Of a DNA stretch of 17,709 nt, positions 15,043 to 17,709 are shown piece by piece. Both the position numbers and the translations under genes were made by a program. Below the pieces are notes generated by a model. It did no database searches and was not told where the DNA came from. It was given only the letters and a program-made list of their open reading frames with translations. Location of the stretch: assembly GCA_002293455.1 (NCBI GenBank), contig DBDH01000044.1, positions 1 to 17,709 of the forward strand, read 5' to 3'. Numbering within the stretch: the first letter of the stretch is position 1; each line of letters starts with the position of its first letter. The stretch comes from Treponema sp. UBA937. GTDB lineage: Bacteria > Spirochaetota > Spirochaetia > Treponematales > Breznakiellaceae.

Positions 15043-15300
15043 TTACGCGTTTACAGGAACTATGCCTGCCATTTTTCGGCCTCGGCGTTGGGAAAATTCG
15101 ACTTTTCCGTCAACCAAAGCAAAAAGCGTATAATCGGAACCGCAGCCGACGTTTGTTCCGGGATGAATTCTGGTTCCCCGCTGCCTTACAATGATGCTGC
15201 CCGCGGTCACACTGCTCCCGCCGGAAGCCTTAATACCGAGATATTTGGGATTTGAATCCCGTCCGTTTTTAGCGCCGCTGCCGCCTTTCTTTCGAGCCAT
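15043..15300 (-). CDS. rpmA: 50S ribosomal protein L27
   Basis: The 85-residue protein has the L27 signature: KNGRDSNPKYLG, ASGGSSVTAGSIIVRQRGTR, HPGTNVGCGSDYTLFAL and DGKVEF. L27 reaches into the peptidyl-transferase centre with its N-terminus. Here the N-terminus is the short form, MARKKGGSGAKNG, with no cleavable extension. The preceding codon is the in-frame stop TAA of prp, so no extended form is possible. GGGAGG precedes the start at normal spacing. Last gene of the L21–Prp–L27 operon. Confidence 0.98.
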   Translation of the reverse strand: MARKKGGSGAKNGRDSNPKYLGIKASGGSSVTAGSIIVRQRGTRIHPGTNVGCGSDYTLFALVDGKVEFSQRRGRKMAGIVPVNA

Positions 15301-15669
15301 TTAGGGCCTCCCTCTTATGGAACCGTTCTCCCTTTCAGGCGGTTCCTTTTCTATACTTATTTTAACATGATCCGGAAACTCCACGCAAACCGATTGCAAA
15401 CCTTCCCGCAAATACGTTCCCACGGCCGTGAGAAAACTTTCATCGTTTCCAAAATCATCAATTTCCATCCGGAATTCGCCCCTTTTGGGAGCGGAAGCCC
15501 GGATTTTCAGTTCTTTCCGCCCGGAAAGAACGGTATATGCCGTCCGAGTGAGCACCGAAACCGCGGCGCACACTATATCTTCACCCTTTTTGCCTGCATC
15601 GGCATGTCCGGAGACTCGGCAGGACTGTAACAAACCCGCCTTATTCAGACACAATTCGACGCTTATCAT
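15301..15669 (-). CDS. prp: Ribosomal-processing cysteine protease Prp (YsxB-like)
   Basis: The 122-residue protein of the Prp/YsxB family has the catalytic pair His22 and Cys34 in SGHADAGKKGEDIVCAAVSV (20-39). It is encoded between rplU and rpmA as in Firmicutes and treponemes. In Staphylococcus aureus Prp removes an N-terminal extension of L27. I chose ATG 15667-15669, which gives the usual MISVELCLNK start, though no ribosome-binding site is visible and translation is probably coupled to rplU. A TTG at 15702 overlapping the rplU end is the alternative. The stop codon abuts the rpmA start. The C-terminal tail (EKEPPERENGSIRGRP) extends beyond the usual length. Confidence 0.85.
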   Translation of the reverse strand: MISVELCLNKAGLLQSCRVSGHADAGKKGEDIVCAAVSVLTRTAYTVLSGRKELKIRASAPKRGEFRMEIDDFGNDESFLTAVGTYLREGLQSVCVEFPDHVKISIEKEPPERENGSIRGRP

Positions 15670-15688
15670 CGACGCAAACCGAGGCGGC

Positions 15689-16000
15689 TCACGCTCCGGC
15701 AATATCCTTCACTCTGATGTAAGAATACTGCTGACGATGGCCGGTTTTTCTCCGGTAATCCTTCTTGGATTTATACTTGAAGATGATGATTTTGGGATCT
15801 TTCTTATGGCTTTCAACAACGGCGGAAACCTTCACTCCTTTAACATAAGGAGCTCCCACCGTTACAGTATCCCCGGATACAAGAAGTACCGAATCAATAT
15901 CCACAGCGGAACCAACTTCCGCTTCAATCCTATCAACTTTTAACAGGGCATCTTTTTCCGCCTTGTACTGTTTTCCCTTAAACTCAACCAGTGCGTACAT
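15689..16000 (-). CDS. rplU: 50S ribosomal protein L21
   Basis: The 103-residue protein, of typical L21 length, begins MYALVEFKGKQYKAEKDALL and ends with the L21 signature FKYKSKKDYRRKTGHRQQYSYIRV. It binds 23S rRNA in the large subunit. Of two nearby start codons (16004-16006 and 15998-16000) I chose the second: AAGGA then lies 9 bases ahead, and the protein matches the family start. First gene of the L21–Prp–L27 operon. Confidence 0.97.
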   Translation of the reverse strand: MYALVEFKGKQYKAEKDALLKVDRIEAEVGSAVDIDSVLLVSGDTVTVGAPYVKGVKVSAVVESHKKDPKIIIFKYKSKKDYRRKTGHRQQYSYIRVKDIAGA

Positions 16001-16032
16001 GAACATATATCCTTAATTATGAATAGTACTAT

Positions 16033-16062
16033 TTTATACATCGAATGTGAGCGGAAGGTCAA
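16033..16062 (-). promoter_or_regulatory. Promoter of the rplU–prp–rpmA operon
   Basis: On the minus strand TTGACC (16062-16057) and TATAAA (16038-16033) are separated by 18 bp, a good match to a housekeeping sigma-70-type promoter. The leader to the rplU start would be about 25 nt, too short for a large regulatory structure. Confidence 0.65.
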
Positions 16063-16115
16063 GTAGGATGAAAATATCCTCAGCAATTCCGCATGTATTC
16101 AACAAAACCTACATC

Positions 16116-17120
16116 CTATTCAACAAGCCATTTTAAAACATTTCTGATTTTTATGCCCTTATACGATGATGTTTCATAATCGCGTGTTAATATAAATTTT
16201 GGATTATGATCATTAATTGCTTCTAACGATGAAACTTCACGCAAGAATGTATCTTCGCCGCGTATTGTATCCGCTACTTGATAATATTCAACGCCGTCGG
16301 GACCTTCAGCAATGAAATCAACTTCTTTGTTTCCAACCTTTCCGATATAAACAGTATAACCGCGCCTAAGCAGTTCCAAATACACAACATTCTCAAGCAT
16401 TTTTCCACTGTCGCTTTTTTTATCACCTAGCAGCAAATAACGTAACCCTAAATCTACCAAATAGTATTTATGCTGCGTTTTTAATATTTCTTTGCCTTTA
16501 ACATCATAACGATAAACCTTGTATAAAACAAAACTATCACAAAATGCCTCTATGTAGCTTTCAACAGTTTTGTTGTCTATCTTTCGCCCATGAGATGTCA
16601 TCGTATTCGCAATATTGTTTATCGATGTTTCCTTGCTGATACTATCCGCCATAAATTTTATAACAGATTCCAGGCGGCTTATGTCTGATATGTTTTTATT
16701 TTCAACAATGTCTTTTAAAACAATCTTTTCATATAAATCATGCAAATATCTGCGGACAGATTTTTTATCCCATTTAGAAATAGCATTATTTGTTCTAAAA
16801 CTCAAAACGCGCGGAAATGAACTATACACAAGATAATCATTGTACAGATCGTCATAAGAATTTTGATTTAACGAACTTTGCCAAGCCGATAGATATTCTT
16901 TAAATGATAAAGGGAACATTGGTATGGTAACATATTCACGCTCAATTTTGCCGGAAATATCTTTTGATTGTATTTTGGAATTGGAGCCCGTCAAATATAT
17001 ATCGATATTGCCTTTTAAATAGAGGCTGTTCACAACCTGACCAAATTCCGGCACCACTTGTATTTCATCCAAAAATATATAATTTTGTTTGTTGGTGTAA
17101 ATAATCATAAAGAATGGCAA
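16116..17120 (-). pseudogene. 5'-truncated AAA/DUF4143 ATPase
   Basis: About 330 residues of the common AAA_14/DUF4143 family remain: Walker B YIFLDEIQ, LTGSNSK, FPLSFKEYL, the domain link SFPRVLSF, LHDLYEKIVLKDIVENKNI, and the DUF4143 region YYLVDLGLRYLLLG, MLENVVYLELLRRGY and KVGNKEVDFIA. The last of these resembles a PD-(D/E)xK-like strand pair (EVDF, then YYQVA). The N-terminal 80 or so residues with Walker A are missing. The frame upstream of NKQNYIFLDE has no Walker A and hits a stop at 17154-17156, and the only starts are TTG 17118-17120 and an ATG at 17106-17108. Without Walker A it should not bind ATP normally, so it is probably a decayed gene. The family's biological role is poorly defined. 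Confidence 0.75.
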
Positions 17121-17479
17121 AAATAAAAAAGCCTTACATGTTTTCCTATTTCCTTATCTGTCAAAGACTTACAGTAAAAACAAGACACTTTTTCCATGAT
17201 AAACGAAATTCACAAAAACAGCCAAAAAACCACGAAAAATGATCATTTTAAGCCCTATCTGTTACCTAAACCATTTCTTCAAAAAATACGTTATAAAAAC
17301 ATCCTGAAAACACCATTTTTACGGCATTTTTTGATCATTTTAAGCAAAGCTGCCCCGGATAGTTTTTCTATCATCATTGACGATTCTCACCTAAAACATA
17401 GCCCTGAAAAGTGAAAATATTTCAAAAATAATAACGCAAAAAAACTATTTTCAGGTATAATATTTTGGTGGGGGATATA
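17121..17479. other. Gene-poor AT-rich region between the truncated ATPase and the lipoprotein gene
   Basis: No convincing gene is seen in about 360 bases. Contents: a 30-codon minus-strand ORF (17105-17197; CFYC near its start, a further Cys near its end) without ribosome-binding site; a 14-bp direct repeat TGATCATTTTAAGC at 17240-17253 and 17332-17345; and an inverted repeat CCTGAAAA (17403-17410) / TTTTCAGG (17448-17455) that abuts the lipoprotein promoter. Base composition is more AT-rich than the neighbours. It probably holds the scar of the deletion that removed the ATPase 5' end. Confidence 0.5.
17456..17474 (+). promoter_or_regulatory. -10 element and G-rich ribosome-binding site of the lipoprotein gene
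   Basis: A perfect TATAAT (17456-17461) lies 18 bases before the start codon; no good -35 is seen at normal spacing. GGTGGGGG (17467-17474), 5 bases before ATG, is an atypical but purine-rich ribosome-binding site. Transcription would start near 17468, leaving a very short leader. Confidence 0.5.
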
Positions 17480-17709
17480 ATGAAAAAATTCATGTTTATT
17501 ATTTTTGTACTGTTGTTTTTTGGGTGCATTTCTGAACCTGATACATTTCCAGACTATACAGAATCGAACCAAGATACAAATATAAACTCTGTTGCCACAG
17601 CAGCACAAAAACCGGAACCCACTGTTCAAAAAACACCGGAAGAAAACTGGTCTTATTTCATAACTGCCAATGAAAGATATCCAGAATTGACTCCCCTCCG
17701 AAAAGAGTG
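17480..17709 (+). CDS. Lipoprotein, 3'-partial, function unknown
   Basis: The frame runs from ATG 17480 off the right end of the window (76 complete codons). The N-terminus is a lipoprotein signal: MKKFMFIIFVLLFFGC with a Leu-Phe-Phe-Gly-Cys lipobox, which is non-standard for E. coli but acceptable for spirochaetes. A disordered linker follows, rich in Asp, Asn, Thr, Pro and Gln (to about residue 56), then NWSYFITANERYPELTPLRKE, perhaps the start of a folded domain. It would be anchored in a membrane after lipidation of the cysteine. What the missing part does cannot be told. Confidence 0.7.
   Translation, partial: MKKFMFIIFVLLFFGCISEPDTFPDYTESNQDTNINSVATAAQKPEPTVQKTPEENWSYFITANERYPELTPLRKE

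Noticed and set aside
14947..15255. Plus-strand ORFs over rpmA and the DJ-1 upstream region
   Set aside because: They are antisense to L27 and cross a strong terminator hairpin; no domain or ribosome-binding site.
1..17709. Whole window as a transposon bounded by terminal inverted repeats
   Set aside because: The segment carries rplU, rpmA, obg and the pho genes and no transposase, and the 19-bp ends lie inside coding frames. A contig boundary at a repeat is more likely.

Overview
The window looks like chromosomal DNA of a spirochaete, most likely Treponema-like. This rests on four things: the rplU–prp–rpmA order with obg close by, a lipoprotein with a loose spirochaete-type lipobox at the right end, a BspA-like leucine-rich-repeat plus Ig-like surface protein at the left end, and moderate GC content. 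The assignment is inferred from gene content, not from a marker search.

Layout. (1) 2–3491, plus strand: the 3' part of a large surface protein (LRR remnant, Big_2 Ig-like domain, TPR-like helices, long unrecognised C-terminal region), then an exported protein that looks like an outer-membrane beta-barrel. (2) 3633–8457, plus strand: a probable operon behind a Pho-box-like array of 11-bp repeats. It encodes alkaline phosphatase (phoA), a YibE/F membrane protein, a MurG/UGT-like glycosyltransferase and a calcineurin-like metallophosphoesterase. (3) 8475–13118, minus strand: pstB–phoU–[toxin–antitoxin insert]–phoB–phoR. It is preceded by a second array of 11-bp Pho-type repeats and ends at a long-stem terminator. 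(4) 13179–16062, minus strand: rplU–prp–rpmA with its own promoter and terminator, then a DJ-1/PfpI-family gene and obg. (5) 16116–17709: a 5'-truncated AAA/DUF4143 ATPase on the minus strand, about 360 bp without a convincing gene, and the start of a lipoprotein gene on the plus strand.

How the parts fit together: PstB and PhoU relay phosphate status to the PhoR–PhoB two-component system. Closely similar TTTACW-N5 repeats lie upstream of both pstB and phoA, so PhoB probably controls both operons. The phoA operon pairs a periplasmic phosphatase with a glycosyltransferase and a phosphoesterase, which would suit phosphate scavenging and possibly replacement of phospholipids by glycolipids. The genes pstS, pstC and pstA are not in the window.

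The most striking observation is a DUF2281/PemK-type toxin–antitoxin pair lodged in the pho operon between phoU and phoB. It is bracketed by two exact 26-bp copies of the phoU/phoB junction (phoB ribosome-binding site, start codon and first codons). The ancestral phoU–phoB junction can therefore be read directly, and the insertion left phoB with a fresh copy of its own translation start.
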